A DNA stretch of 59,573 nt, from positions 1 to 59,573 of the forward strand of contig JADNRY010000371.1 in assembly GCA_015501585.1 (NCBI GenBank), read 5' to 3'. Positions 12,401-21,861 of the stretch are shown here, piece after piece. Each line of letters begins with the position of its first letter. Position 1 is the stretch's first letter. This stretch comes from Rhodocollybia butyracea (taxonomy: Eukaryota; Basidiomycota; Agaricomycetes; Agaricales; Omphalotaceae). The position numbers and the translations under genes were made by a program. The notes under the pieces are model-generated. The model did no database searches and was not told the origin of the DNA. It saw only the letters and a list, made by a program, of their open reading frames with translations.

Positions 12401-12943
12401 GATTTTTTTAAACTACGATCCTTTGCAGTGCGGTTTCCGGCCCCTTGTAATCATAACATTGTATAAGTCGCAGAAAATCCTTTCACCTACTTTGAAACAA
12501 GGAGTTCAGATACAGAAATTTCTATCTCTGGTAATGAATTGTAGACTCCCGGACCTTCTTCTCACCCAAATCCACCCCGCAGACCATGCTTGAGCTTTGC
12601 CATAGACCGGCAACCACACGGCATCACGCGGCAAAGGCTCGGAAGGGTCCATCAAACCCTCGCCACAAGGCTAGCGTTGACTCGGTAAAATCATGCATGT
12701 CAACTGACCAAAACTGATGACCTCACCCCAACGACTACGCCGCGACACGGAGCGCTCAGAAAATGGTACCTAAGTTCTCCATTTCAAAAACCTGGTTCGC
12801 CATGCATCAAATATGGCACGTAGATTGTGAGGCAGACGTTTGCATCTGAACTATGATGGAGATTGGACCTATGTAGTGACCATTGCTAAGTATGTAAAGC
12901 AGGTGTTAATCTTGTAGTCGGGGATTGCTGCGCAGCAGCGTTA
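6455..12943 (+). mobile_element. Helentron/Helitron2-type Helitron (copy 1)
   Basis: The 5' end starts TCCCCGACTCTGACCGAAGG at 6455. Near the other end, at 12916-12924, the inverse AGTCGGGGA occurs, followed at once by a GC-rich palindrome (GCTGCGCAGC) and GTTAAG. A 5' terminal repeat whose inverse sits inside the 3' end, just before a stem-loop, is the asymmetric terminal inverted repeat layout of Helentron/Helitron2 elements. Two more copies in this window (24075-24775 and 40622-42321, both minus strand) share the same 5' start and the same repeat-stem-GTTAA/GCTAA ending, which fixes the boundaries. The Rep gene lies inside on the same strand. Total about 6.5 kb. Confidence 0.8.
7375..11808 (+). 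CDS. Helitron Rep protein lacking a helicase domain
   Basis: A single open frame of 1,477 aa, ATG at 7375, no introns. Order: an unrecognised N-terminal region (1-300); a Cys-rich segment with CACCGS at about 315 and CVEC at about 390; a DUF6570-like block (LALNNCLYRGELPPELQDLT onward, about 400-520); and the Helitron-like N domain with the HUH motif GQFHGHYLIW (His891 and His893). The paired tyrosines FYISDYITK (Tyr1069 and Tyr1073) are the residues that cleave and join DNA in rolling-circle transposition. Intact RepHel proteins continue into a Pif1-type SF1 helicase. Here the frame stops soon after a QLPADIV segment, and the 1.1 kb to the element end shows no Walker motif in any frame. The frame is undamaged, so the loss may be recent or the protein may work with a helicase supplied elsewhere. 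Confidence 0.85.
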   Translation: MSSLESTYAAVRNSIPVWLQMNEPLVVELNLKKLTTAVLNSIPSCPLDVTTKSKAIKNILDELPSILAHMRRLPVEQIYVACAKTVIVTFGTEISRAIMKSFPREVVERASHPFLNVQFLPCLVKLLDDIEPETIDMLKLYFRIHYREKASVYISTSDHGFGSMQSLSLNQLIARCIQREFQSLYYLSFESLTDTYLSELTFSNEIAMDTPFDHEDMVLAIFIVRGFPQFLLTTISTQLAEFAATGEAKLSRTEHRRLVQLATRRAQRISRANASVNTISNASEVWPQPVSDETKLTCIRSYCESMKYIPLDCCACCGSEDRLRTGSFNLLVDTPSLDILRVKDEWILSRTPQWRFTYIDRSLDGLLLEPKGIRLSSCSSDAVEIYLCVECKGALSRSTMPRLALNNCLYRGELPPELQDLTWVEEMACSLYRTTAHVARLYGSSSPEDPLQLHGNTCAHPMKLFENATTLPWAPSDLNDLISIVFIGPRKLRKDDIAKLKHYFVRKSKIKLFLAYLRKHSRLYSGLPPVDDRILAMYPEEGILPGLLERIIYDHESDPVSLFEEETSSFDEHPAENLSNSDLLLEKLGVYSPESDTVPGRFKTSSALRNIALASDPNHANLVKFDCDPIPEYNNRDLFPGMFPTLYPLGIGGFEDPCQSPSVSLEAHAEHLLDQANCKFRYHHYYIFVVLNLIQRRKAHLHTAFSIKSSRFSHISSALLSVSPQVLSNLSNHLKDEYNPALFTDDEQRAMLLLKEVNTISAKIPGSQASKINARHQIHNYYGYFGLAHLFLTLNPSAVHSPIFQVIYGDDLVNLEDRFPEIPKKRSDRAFRVAEDPVAGCDFFIYMYRCIFRDLFGWNFDQSKPSDKGGIFGVLRAFYGTAELTERGQFHGHYLIWLRGGLNPSQIHAKMKASDEYRDRFLSFFEGIIYHHLPKSDTPIDVLYEPCVEMPPFPPLTADEGHEFYQEASLFEWELMFESEHKKIGERHQRHRCRPVCFKGRSAADGCRFNYPHEIVPISTFDSETNSVIFSRQESDVNGHNPILLVYTRHNHDLKCILSGKAAKAAMFYISDYITKMPLKTEQLLSLLSKAVASVTQDDIFETEVGKAKRLLHRCLTHFGRSQQIHAQQAVRYLRQMDDTMYSHKCIPMPSANLMAFIQKMYAPILRQFEVEFDDDEDIPIQLLFDGEGKIRHCNQVHDYWYRSSDLDDITFFDFIRHFTCDNKSKTRTVNTPQTRAGVLSRYSLCEGHPYYKTHELVRHTFIEQGDIGQELVPRVIGMAIPRKKNPAYALFALAHFKPFSVRTPLIEMPVNDEFVSYNFSPFAISIMNNWEEIHECQDEREAERIRKQAQQMKGSKNSVSLQNSLLDDPYHNVDEDADFIDSRVTSQKRASDLALARECNLLHRDLILSKWLQLPADIVRINLKNIADSCNALPRITSQLEARWKLQTKTQSNLITDARKSRSMPHNQTRQRAPLT

Positions 12944-12946
12944 AGG
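12916..12946 (+). repeat. Helentron 3' end: internal inverted repeat plus stem-loop
   Basis: AGTCGGGGA (inverse of the 5' start) is followed by TTGCTGCGCAGCAGCG and TTAAG. The other two copies have AGTCGGGGA, then GC stems (GCCGTG..CACGGC and GCCGC-TGGT-GCGGC), then GCGTTAAC and GCGCTAAC. The stem sequences differ while the position and ending are kept. Confidence 0.75.
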
Positions 12947-13386
12947 ATATCTACTGTCGGCCGCCTGAACTTGGACCCGATGCTTATTTGGCTTCTCAGT
13001 TCTGCCAACGTGAGTCCTCTCGTTATCCTGACTGCGAGTGAAGAAACTTTTATTCGTGCACTACTACTAGTAGTTTCGCAAGCCGGAGTGCAATATCACC
13101 TGGGCGAAAATTTGGCGAAAATGCCTTGGAAAATGCATTTTCGATCTTGACCCGCGCCGACGCACTCGGCATGACACAGGAGGGATTGAGTGCCGGGCAG
13201 CCGAAGATATGATGCGGAACATCGGACATCTAAATCAAGATAGCCAATCACACCACAGCAGTGACATTCATTGTACCCGCGTACACGATTTTTTTTACCT
13301 ATCAAATAGCCAATCAGGCTGCAGCAATGACCTATGATATAGGTATAACACCTTCTTCCGTGTCGCCGAAGCCATACTAAGCCCCC
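12947..13386 (+). promoter_or_regulatory. ACR3 upstream region with two CCAAT-box repeats
   Basis: No gene in this stretch. The sequence TAGCCAATCA occurs twice in the same orientation, at 13241-13250 and 13317-13326. Each copy is followed after six bases by AGCA[G/A]TGAC, so a unit of about 25 bp is repeated 76 bp apart. CCAAT is the binding core of the fungal HAP/CBF complex. The copies lie about 60 and 140 bp upstream of the ACR3 start codon. Regulatory use is inferred. Confidence 0.5.
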
Positions 13387-15178
13387 ATGTCTTCAAGTTC
13401 TCCAGAAAACGAACACTCTATAACAGTGCGATCATTTGGTTTTGCTGGTACGCAGAACTCCACGTGTCCGAAGTTTCTGTTTCTCATAGTGCTCGTTGCA
13501 GATTTATGGAAATCGTTATCGTGGGTGGACCGGTTGCTTGCGCCATGTGTTCTCCTCGCCATGATTATTGGCGTTGTCATCGGGAACTTCGCCGAGGAGG
13601 GCGTGAACCATACCTTCAATGGTAGTGCGCAGTGGAACGGGGTTTCTATTCGTAAGCTGGGTTGTTGGATAATACTCTCGATACTTACTATGTGACAGCT
13701 ATACTGGTTGGCCTGCTTCTCATGATATGGCCCGCACTGGCTAAAGTTCAATGGGAGCATTTCGTGGATCTCTTCCATGGAGGTAACGAAGAGCTACAAC
13801 ATACTGATTCCTCGATTTATTTTCTTACGCTTATTAATAGCTTCTGTATGGGTCCATATCGGGATATCGTTTGTCTTGAACTGGATTATTGCCCCACTTG
13901 TCATGCTCGGCGTTGCATGGGCGACGTTACCGGAGGCGAGTCTGGCTGAGGAACGGAAAGGTGTTATACTTGTTGGCGTTGGTAAGTCTTCCAGGACCCT
14001 TCCCTTTCCTCCGATGGCTTACTTCTTGGTAGCTAGATGCATTGGTACTATATTGTTCCCCGGGCCAGCACTTCTAACTGTTGACTCATGTGCGTACTAG
14101 CGATGGTGTTGATTTGGAACGAAATTAGTCAGGGAGATGCCAACTATTGTGCCGTGCTAGTCGTCTTCAACGCATTATTACAGGTGATATTGATTCCTAT
14201 TCGCGTCTTTCCCTTCTTCTGAGCTGACTCGAGTATTGTAGATCGTTCTGTTCTCACCCTATGCTGTTCTCTTCCTAAATATTCTCGGCGGCCCTTCAGA
14301 AGGGCCATCTCTCGAACTGAATTATACCTCTGCGTCACGAGCAGTTGGCATTGTAGGTGCACTGTTCACTGCGAGCCATCTGGAATTAACTTGTTATCAT
14401 AGTATCTTGGTATCCCTCTAGCAGCAGGGCTTGTCACACGTCTCGTTGTTTTACACACCTTAAAACCAGCAGGCGTGAAGCGGTTCTTTCAAATAATCGG
14501 CCCCATTGCGCCACTTGGATTATTGTACACCATCATTGTTTTATTTGCGAGCCAGGTTCGTGACCATTAATAAGTATACTCGGGATTTTCATCCTGATAC
14601 GTCGACTTGCAGGGAAAGCGCATCATCGACGACATTGGCTCTGTCTTCCGTATTTGTGTACCGTATGCCTATGCAGCTAACGTCAAGTGTGCGCAGTTAC
14701 TGACCACTAGTTATTCTATAGACTCATATGTTACTTCACCATCGTTTGGACGACCACGTTTTTTACTTTCTGGCGCCTATCGCGGAGCTCTCTTGGACGT
14801 AATCTTGGAGGATATGAGATGGCTGTTACACAAGCGTTCACGGCGGGGTCAAATAATGTATGATTTATCCCCCGGCTTTTCATTGAAGGAAGCTGCCTTG
14901 CTCACACTTGTCTACTCAGTTTGAACTGGCCATCGCAGTAGCGATTGCATCGTTTGGACCGGAGTCTCCGCAGGTTTTGGCTGCTACGTACGTGTTTTGC
15001 CTGCTTGTCCTTTTGAAGTGAGCTCATGCTATCGTGGGGCTATAGACTAGGTCCGCTAATAGAGGTTCCTGTTCTGCTGTGTTTGAGCTACCTGGCGCTC
15101 TGGCTGAGAGAACGACTGGATTGGGTTCCGCTTCCTGATCACTCTTCGGAGATGGAGATGGAGAAGGAGAAGGTTTAA
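13387..15178 (+). CDS. ACR3: ACR3-family arsenite efflux transporter
   Basis: Exports trivalent arsenite (and in some fungi antimonite) across the plasma membrane as a ten-helix carrier. Twelve exons join in phase to 1,182 nt (393 aa): 13387-13447, 13502-13651, 13699-13782, 13841-13981, 14033-14044, 14101-14183, 14242-14352, 14403-14555, 14613-14662, 14722-14857, 14920-14987, 15046-15178. Family blocks are LSWVDRLLAP near the N-terminus, GVSIPILVGLLLMIWPAL, FVLNWIIAPLVMLGVAWATL, ARCIAMVLIWNEISQGDANY, and GGYEMAVTQAFTAGSNNFEL. Cys148 in ARCIAMV is the conserved cysteine needed for arsenite transport in characterised members. It is encoded by a 12-nt exon flanked by 51- and 56-nt introns. Length is usual for the family. 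The neighbouring minus-strand rhodanese gene is convergent, 180 bp away. The gene looks intact. Confidence 0.92.
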
Positions 15179-15357
15179 TGAGATTTACATGATGTTATGC
15201 AAACGACAATAAAAGGATCCTGGTCCATATTTCTTCCTTGTAAAATGGAGGGGGATCGTAGATTATTATGATGAATGGCGGAGGTGACAATGGCTAAGAA
15301 GTAATGTTAAAGTTGGAGCATAGAGAGATATAGCAGACGTACGTGAATCGCGCAGGA

Positions 15358-15918
15358 TTAAAGAAAGATGGTCCATGGATCTTCCTTATACTCTTCGACC
15401 CAACCCTTGATCCCTCCATCTAAAATCAACGCTTCGCAAACATCTGCCTTTATTCCCTGCTCGTTCAGTGCATCTTGGAACCAACCAGCCGCGCGCACTC
15501 CCCTTCCCGTGGCTGAACAGCTCTGGCAGTGAAAAACCACCTGCTTGTATCGGTACAGAATGGGGACTAGTCCGGACAGCGTAGGGTAGAAAGAATGTGC
15601 TGGGAGATTGATTGCGCCTTTGATAAAAGCAAGCTGGATATATATATATAAGTGTCGCATTCGCTACTGATAGTTGGTAAATCGGATTCAGGATACCTCG
15701 AAATCTGTTCTTCGAACATCCACGACTTGTATATCTCGATCGCCCTTGGCAAGACGTGCGTGGAGTTCTTCACGAGAAATACGGTTTGGAGAGGATACAG
15801 GCGACGGGAAGGCCGCATGCCAAATGGTAGTATCAGTGGCCATGGATGTGTTGGGAGGACAAGTGAAAGTGGCAAATCGACTGAGAATGTACTTATAGCG
15901 GCGCGGCAGCTGAACCAT
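15358..15918 (-). CDS. Cdc25/ACR2-like rhodanese-domain protein, likely arsenate reductase
   Basis: Two exons, 15697-15918 and 15358-15633, with a 63-nt intron, give 166 aa from the ATG at 15918. A downstream ATG at 15843 (MATDTTIW) would give 141 aa and fits the usual family start better. The fold reads as a single rhodanese domain: ISREELHARL, then VVDVRRTDFE, then GAINLPAHSF, then VFHCQSCSATGRGVRAAGWF with the active-site cysteine loop, and a C-terminal ILDGGIKGWVEEY. Yeast Acr2 uses an HCx5R loop. Here the spacing is HCQSCSATGR, closer to the CGSSRGRG-type loop I associate with other fungal homologues, so catalysis is inferred. Convergent position next to ACR3 supports a role in reducing arsenate to arsenite for export. 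It could also be a generic sulfurtransferase. Confidence 0.75.
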
Positions 15919-16373
15919 GGAAAGATGTGAACGATCTTATTTGAAAGGAGGTATAGAGTACCCAATCGGAGCAGACAAGTGACCTTCCATCGGAATAACA
16001 TTTCAATTATTCATCTACACGCTAATCCTTAGATGTCCAGTTCGCTATGAAAGGAAAAATAGAAAGAGATACTGGCGAACAAAGTCAGAGAATCTTTGAT
16101 TGATGCTGCTAGCAACCAGCTCAAAACCAGCTTGTCCAAGGAAAGCTTCCAGCGCGAGTTTAGCGTTTAAAGAACGGATCTTGTTGCACAAGTACCTTGA
16201 TGTTCGAGTCAACATCGATGAGCATGGGCAGAGCTGGCTGTCCGCATCCGCGTCCTCGTTCGACGTTCGACTTTCCCTTCCGTCCCGACGTCGAGCCGAA
16301 ATCGGCACACCCTCATGACGTCATGAGAAATAGCGAGCGCTTATTTAGACGCTGCTCTTTCCTTCGTCGCCGG
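15919..16373. other. Intergenic between rhodanese and LARP7-like genes
   Basis: Likely the shared divergent promoter region of the two flanking genes. A minus-strand frame at 16045-16308 has coding-like stretches but no recognised domain and no clear splice partners, so it is not called. Confidence 0.35.
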
Positions 16374-19003
16374 ATGTCGTTGACTTTCATACCGCGTAAA
16401 GTAGGCAAAAATGCTGGCCAAAAGACGCCGACAGCCTCTATCTCAACTTCGGCTTCTGCGGTCGGACTGGTCAAAGGAAAAGCCCCAGCGACTATTTTTC
16501 CGTCTCGCGAAATTTCAACAGCGCCGTCGCGAACGGATGAGAATCTCTCCATAGCAGAAGACCTTGCTATATTAGTAGCACTTTCCTTGTCAGATTATGC
16601 ACTCTGGGCAGATGGAGACCTACGGAGACGGATGGAAGAAAGTGCAGAAGAATGTAAGTTTTTTGACACAAGTATCTACGTGTATTCAACCTCACTGACC
16701 AGTTATTCCTCTCAGATATATTCTCAAACACTCCACGTTAATCCAAGACCACTATGCTCACACAAAGACCCACCCGAAATTACAATTGCCTTCTGAGAGT
16801 TTGATAGTCAAAGCTATACGGAAACACGCTGATGATGAACTCGAGGTTAGAATGGTTCTTTCAGGACCAACGTGGTCGAACTGGGGCTCTTCATCAACGT
16901 CTTCGAGCGCTCAGACGGATGAAGGGATGTATGAGGTCCGATGTAAGGGAAGAACCGGAAAGCTGGATCTAGAAGGTGGGTATACGAGGAATTACTGGGA
17001 GAAAAGGACAGTTTATATTGTGCGAATAGCGTTCTTTTTCTATGAAGACACCGTACTCAACATTTCTACAGGAGAATATTCCTTTGTCGTACCGCAGTGT
17101 CCCTGGAATCTATCGCTTCATTCGCAGTATCCACCCAGCTTCAAATTCCGCCTCTGTTCCTCATGTTCAACGAATATCTTTCCCGCCCCACCATCTTGAT
17201 GTCGACACCGACTCTTCGACTCTGCAGCACAAGTCGAGTACCAAATGCAAAGGATTCGCATTCGTCGTCTTTTCCTCTCTCGACGAAGCTGAAAGCATAA
17301 CTACGGCGTGGAATTGGGACCGTCGTATCTCTAGTACATCTCCAGCTCCAAATCCAGCAGCGTCTTTTGCTGCGTCAACTCCATTATTATCGGAGACGAC
17401 GAGTACTTCTATCTCGGAGGCTCAAAAACACGGATTCCGCGCACTCTCTAAACTTCGGTGGGACGAGTTGAAGAAAGAATACGTGGCGTGGAGGCAAACT
17501 CTCTTGGACGAAGCCTTCGCAGCGCAGGGTACAGAGCCTCCTACCGAATATCATCACGAGTCCGCCGAGTACCCCATCGAAGATGTAATCGACGAATTTG
17601 AAGGAGACGAACAGAACCAGATTGAAGACATCCTAACCCTTTCCTCTCCCTACCCACCCGACTGCCTCCTTTTCATTCGCAACATCAACCCATCCACAAA
17701 CAAAACAACCCTACGCACGCTTTTCGGGAACGCCTTATTAGCCAACGGGATGAATTCCCAAGATATCGACTATGTTGATTATACGAAAGGAATGGACACC
17801 TGCTACCTGCGTGTTTCGTCCCCTTTGTCCGCTCGTGCACTGGTAACTTTTTTCGGTGAACGTCATTTGGTGCAAAGCGATGCGCTAGACGGTACTGGCG
17901 CTCAGGAGGGAGGGAATTTCATACAGGTCGAGCTGATGCAGGGAAAGAAGGAGCAGGTGTATTGGGAGAAGGTGCCGGAGAAGATTAGGTACGAAGCAGT
18001 TCGGAAGGCTGTTTCGGCGGAGAATGGTGCCGTATCCTCGTCGATATCTGTGCCGTCCAAATCTAGTATTCGTGCTGACGCCCAAACTTCGGCACCTTCA
18101 GTACCACCAACCACCCCATTATACTCAACATCCGCGCCGTACCCACTGAATTGCCTCCTCTTCGCTCGGAACGTCCATCCCGGAACCAACAAAACCACGC
18201 TCCGCACGCTCTTCACGAATGCGCTCCCTCATTCTCGGGACTCTCGTAATCATGACGGTACTCATATTATCGGTGGTATCGACTACGTGGATTACACAAA
18301 AGGAACAACTATCTGCCATCTTCGGCTTTCGTCCTCCTCGGACGCCTCGTTCCTTGTAGAGTATTTCCGGGAGAATCTTGTTGTGCAAGCCGGGCCTTTG
18401 GACGACGGTGCTTCTAGTTCCAGCGCTCCTAACGTGGGTATGGATACGTCGGATACGCCACTCACGCATACGCGGATCTTGGTAGACCTTGTTCAAGGAA
18501 CTCGGGAGAAACTCTATTGGGAGAAGGTGCCTCTCAAGATACGGCAGGAGGCTGTAAGGAGGGCTACCGAGGCTGGTTTACGTGCTACGTCCGACAGTGT
18601 CTCCGTCATACCTTCTCCTCTTTCTACTCCTACTACGCCGATCTCTACCGATTCCATCCACTTGGATACACCTGCGTCTGAAGATAGATCATCCTCATCG
18701 CGCATGCCACCCCCGCCGCCTCCGTCGAAATCGAAGACGAAATCATCTGCGAAGCGAAAGCGTGGTACTATGGTGTCGGACGCTGATACATCCATCGGTG
18801 TAGGTGTCGCTCCACACCGTACCAAGGTGGATAGAAAACGGCCAGCTGTGAAGGGCGTAGACCGTGTGGATGGTGTGTATACGGATGCGGGTGATGTCGG
18901 GAATGGAGGAGTAGGGGATATACAACCTTTAGTGGGTGCTAAAACAGAGGAAGCGTCTTTGGGAAGCGGCAAACGGAAAAAAAGGAAGACGAAGAGGGCT
19001 TGA
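16374..19003 (+). CDS. La-related protein (LARP7/Pof8-like) with two xRRM modules
   Basis: Three exons (16374-16653, 16703-17019, 17072-19003) give 842 aa. The start MSLTFIPRKV was chosen because upstream in-frame residues look like untranslated sequence. Order: a divergent La-motif region (about 75-165, with FIPLRYILKHSTLIQDHY); an RRM with RNP2-like TVYIENIP (about 197) and RNP1-like KGFAFVVF (about 258); a first xRRM (about 393-511, LLFIRNINPSTNKTTLRTLF to VYWEKVPEKIR); a second xRRM (about 556-695, LLFARNVHPGTNKTTLRTLF to LYWEKVPLKIR); and a basic Ser/Pro-rich tail ending KRKKRKTKRA, a likely nuclear signal. LARP7 proteins bind 3' uridylate ends of small nuclear or telomerase RNAs in the nucleus. 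Known members have one xRRM, so the doubled module is odd. A decayed partial copy lies at 24786-25560. Confidence 0.8.
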
Positions 19004-19764
19004 TTATGCGGGTGTTATGCTATAGCAGTTTCAATTATCCCATTATGCTGGCCATAGCTCTGTGTTCAAATCCCACTAACTCTCCTGACTTATAGTGTTG
19101 AAATTTACTGGGATTATTTGAACGTGCTCCTTATCTGGGATCTCTATCTCTCGAGTTCACATCCTCCCTCTTAAATTTTTCCTCCTCCTCATTTGATTTA
19201 CTTGCAGTCCTTTGAAATTGCGAATCAGTGCGAGTTCAAGTATTGTGAACGCACTACGTAGGTTGTACGTCGTCCGAATGATTCCTTGTTGCAGCAATGA
19301 ATAGGCAAATGCACCTATTGCTCTTTTTACGATGCATGACCAAGAATCTTCCCTTAATTTCCACCTATCATGCAGCACATCTCCTGCTACAAACGTCCCT
19401 TGATTATGAAGTGAATACCATAAGGATGTGTATTCTTGCTTATGCTGACCTTCAAGGCAGAAAAAAGAAGTATCATACAGTCTGACGTTACCTCCCAGTC
19501 ATCCGACGTCTGACTCTCCGTTCTTGTAGCTCTGAGGAGACGGAGGGAGGCGGCATCGTTTCATTGACAAGGCAAGCTACCGGCCCATCGAAATAATTTC
19601 TTTCTCTGCCCGAATCATTATCTTTGCCATTCTGATTCTCTCTTTTTTTAAAATCAAAAAAAAAAATGATCCAGACAAGTGTCAATGCCAATAGATGCCA
19701 ATGTCAAGCACAAGCGAGCACACAGCCGAAAGTAACAGAGTTGCAAGCCCATCAACAAGCCCAT
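19004..19764. other. Intergenic, nothing recognised
   Basis: The 3' flank of the LARP7-like gene. Poly-T/poly-A runs near 19645-19670 and no supported gene. The last 8 bases (19757-19764, AAGCCCAT) are the left target duplication of the next element. Confidence 0.4.
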
Positions 19765-21853
19765 CACCTCATACGCCCGGTAGACTTATATAGTAGCCTT
19801 TGACATGGGGGGTGTGATGGCGTAGGGAGTTATCATAACAATCCGCTATTGTACAGTAGCGCAATAAAAGCGCTATATTTCATCTGACTTTGATGTACAG
19901 AGATCTCTCGGGTACCAGAAAGCTGGTACCGAGATCACGCGTATGCCGCCTCCCGAACATATGCCGCCTCGAATATCGCAGCCTCCCGAACACTGTTTCT
20001 TGCTCAACTCCAGCACTCCCTCACTCTCTGGTAGCTTTCGCGCCGTTATAACCTTTACATACTTGCCTCATAACTGTAAATGCCCTTATGTACAAGGTTG
20101 TGTACATAAGGGCATGCACAGTGACCCGCCGTACAGATAAGTCGTTGCATCGTCTTCTCCAATATACATAAGTGGTTACAAACAAACAAACTCTCTCGAA
20201 CGTTCAAACCACTGTTTGGCTTTGAGAGTGTGGCCTATAAGACACAAGAGGCCATCTCATCTTCAATAGTTGCAGTTAATAGATGATATACTGCTCACAT
20301 ATTGTAATATCCAGGAGCTTGAAATGTATAGCAGCCATGGGGGCCCTCTATGTAACATATAGGGCTAGTATTATCTAGTGGTTGTGCTGAACGATGAGGA
20401 GAGCTGTGGATGGAATCGTGGGAACGTACCGGAAAAGGTTGCCGGTGCTCCCGCTCGTTGTTCCAAACGGTGAGCAAAGGGAGGGGATAATTTCCGATTA
20501 GGAGCGAACATCGCGGAAGCTCATGGGGAGGTGTAATTGTTCCTTCTCGAGTGAGATTTACATAAAAATATACCCCAAGGAGCTTGAAATACTCTTTCCT
20601 TTGTAAAGATGTGCAGTAAAAGTCGTATTCACTAGCCAAAACAGTTTGCTCCAGAAGGAACGAGTTTACTTACGAGCTTGATATAGTGGTAATAGACTTT
20701 CGTATGCTATATCAACATAATATAGTAAAATTAGAATTATTTACCAACTTCAACAGTCTCAAGAGGGTAATAGGTCTTCAAGGATCAAACCAAGTGCAAC
20801 GACTTGGATGAATGTAAGTAAGGTCATGTTAAGATTGTCAGACCACTCCAGTAGAGCCAATTTTAATGTGTAATAAAGGACTATTATAGATTGTCTCATT
20901 GTCCAAACATGATGACCGTAGTACAAGTTGTTCCTTCTTGAGCTCGCTGTTTTGCCTAGTGAATACGACTTTTACTGCATCTCTTTACAAAGGGGAGGAT
21001 ATTTCAAGAACCTTGTGGTATATTTGTATGCAAATTTTGCTCTAAAAGAAACGATTGCACCTTTGCATGAGCTTCCGTGATGTCCGCTTTTAATCAGAAA
21101 TGATCCCCTCCCTCTGCTCGCCGTTTGGAACAACGAGCAGAAGCACCGGCAAATTTTTCCGGTACATTCCCACGTTTCAATTCGCGGCTCTCCTCGTCGT
21201 TCACCATGACCACAAGGGATATTTGGCCCTAGTATAAACTACATAGAGGGCCTCCATAGCCTCTATACATTGTAAAATACTAGATACTTACACCATGCAA
21301 GCCATAGATGATCTATTAACTGCAACTATTGATGACGAGATGGTGAGACAAGCAAGAGGGCAATAAGGAAGACTCCAGTGGGTGGTATACTAGGGTCGTT
21401 CAAAGCTGGAGCAGCGTCGCTGACAATGAGGGTTCAAGTATCTGATACTTCCATATGGAGAGCCTGTACCATAGTGCTCTTCAGGAAGCTCAAGTCCATC
21501 AACTGTATGCCTTTGCTTCTCTGGCACTGTTTCTCACAATTTTTCAAGTCATGAGATATGTATGGGTTATAACAACATGAACTTCATATAAAGTTACAAG
21601 GAATGGAGCACTGGACTGGGGCAGAAGATAGTTTGCTCGGGAGGCGGCGCAAATTAAGGCGCGTATGTTCGGGACGGCTTACGCGTGATCTCGGTACCAT
21701 CGGTACCCAAGAGATCTCTGTACATCAAAGTCAGACGAAATATAGCGCTTTTATTGCGCTACTGTACAATAGCGGATTGTTATGATAACTCCCTACGCCA
21801 TCACACCCCCCATGTCAAAGGCTACTATATAGGTCTACTGGGCGTATGAGGTG
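19765..21853. mobile_element. Foldback DNA transposon, 2.1 kb, 8-bp target duplication
   Basis: The ends are inverted copies starting CACCTCATACGCCC, and roughly the outer 200 bp are about 95% identical. Similarity continues inward almost to the centre: for example 20300-20640 mirrors 20960-21290, with indels. Each arm is therefore about 870 bp around a unique centre of about 300 bp (20650-20950). The 8-bp copies AAGCCCAT flank it at 19757-19764 and 21854-21861. There is no transposase frame. Superfamilies giving 8-bp duplications include hAT, P and KDZ. The CACCT terminus does not fit the hAT YARNG rule, so the superfamily is left open. Confidence 0.8.
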
Positions 21854-21861
21854 AAGCCCAT

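Noticed and set aside
18514..18972. 152-codon minus-strand frame
   Set aside because: Shadow of the LARP7-like C-terminal region.
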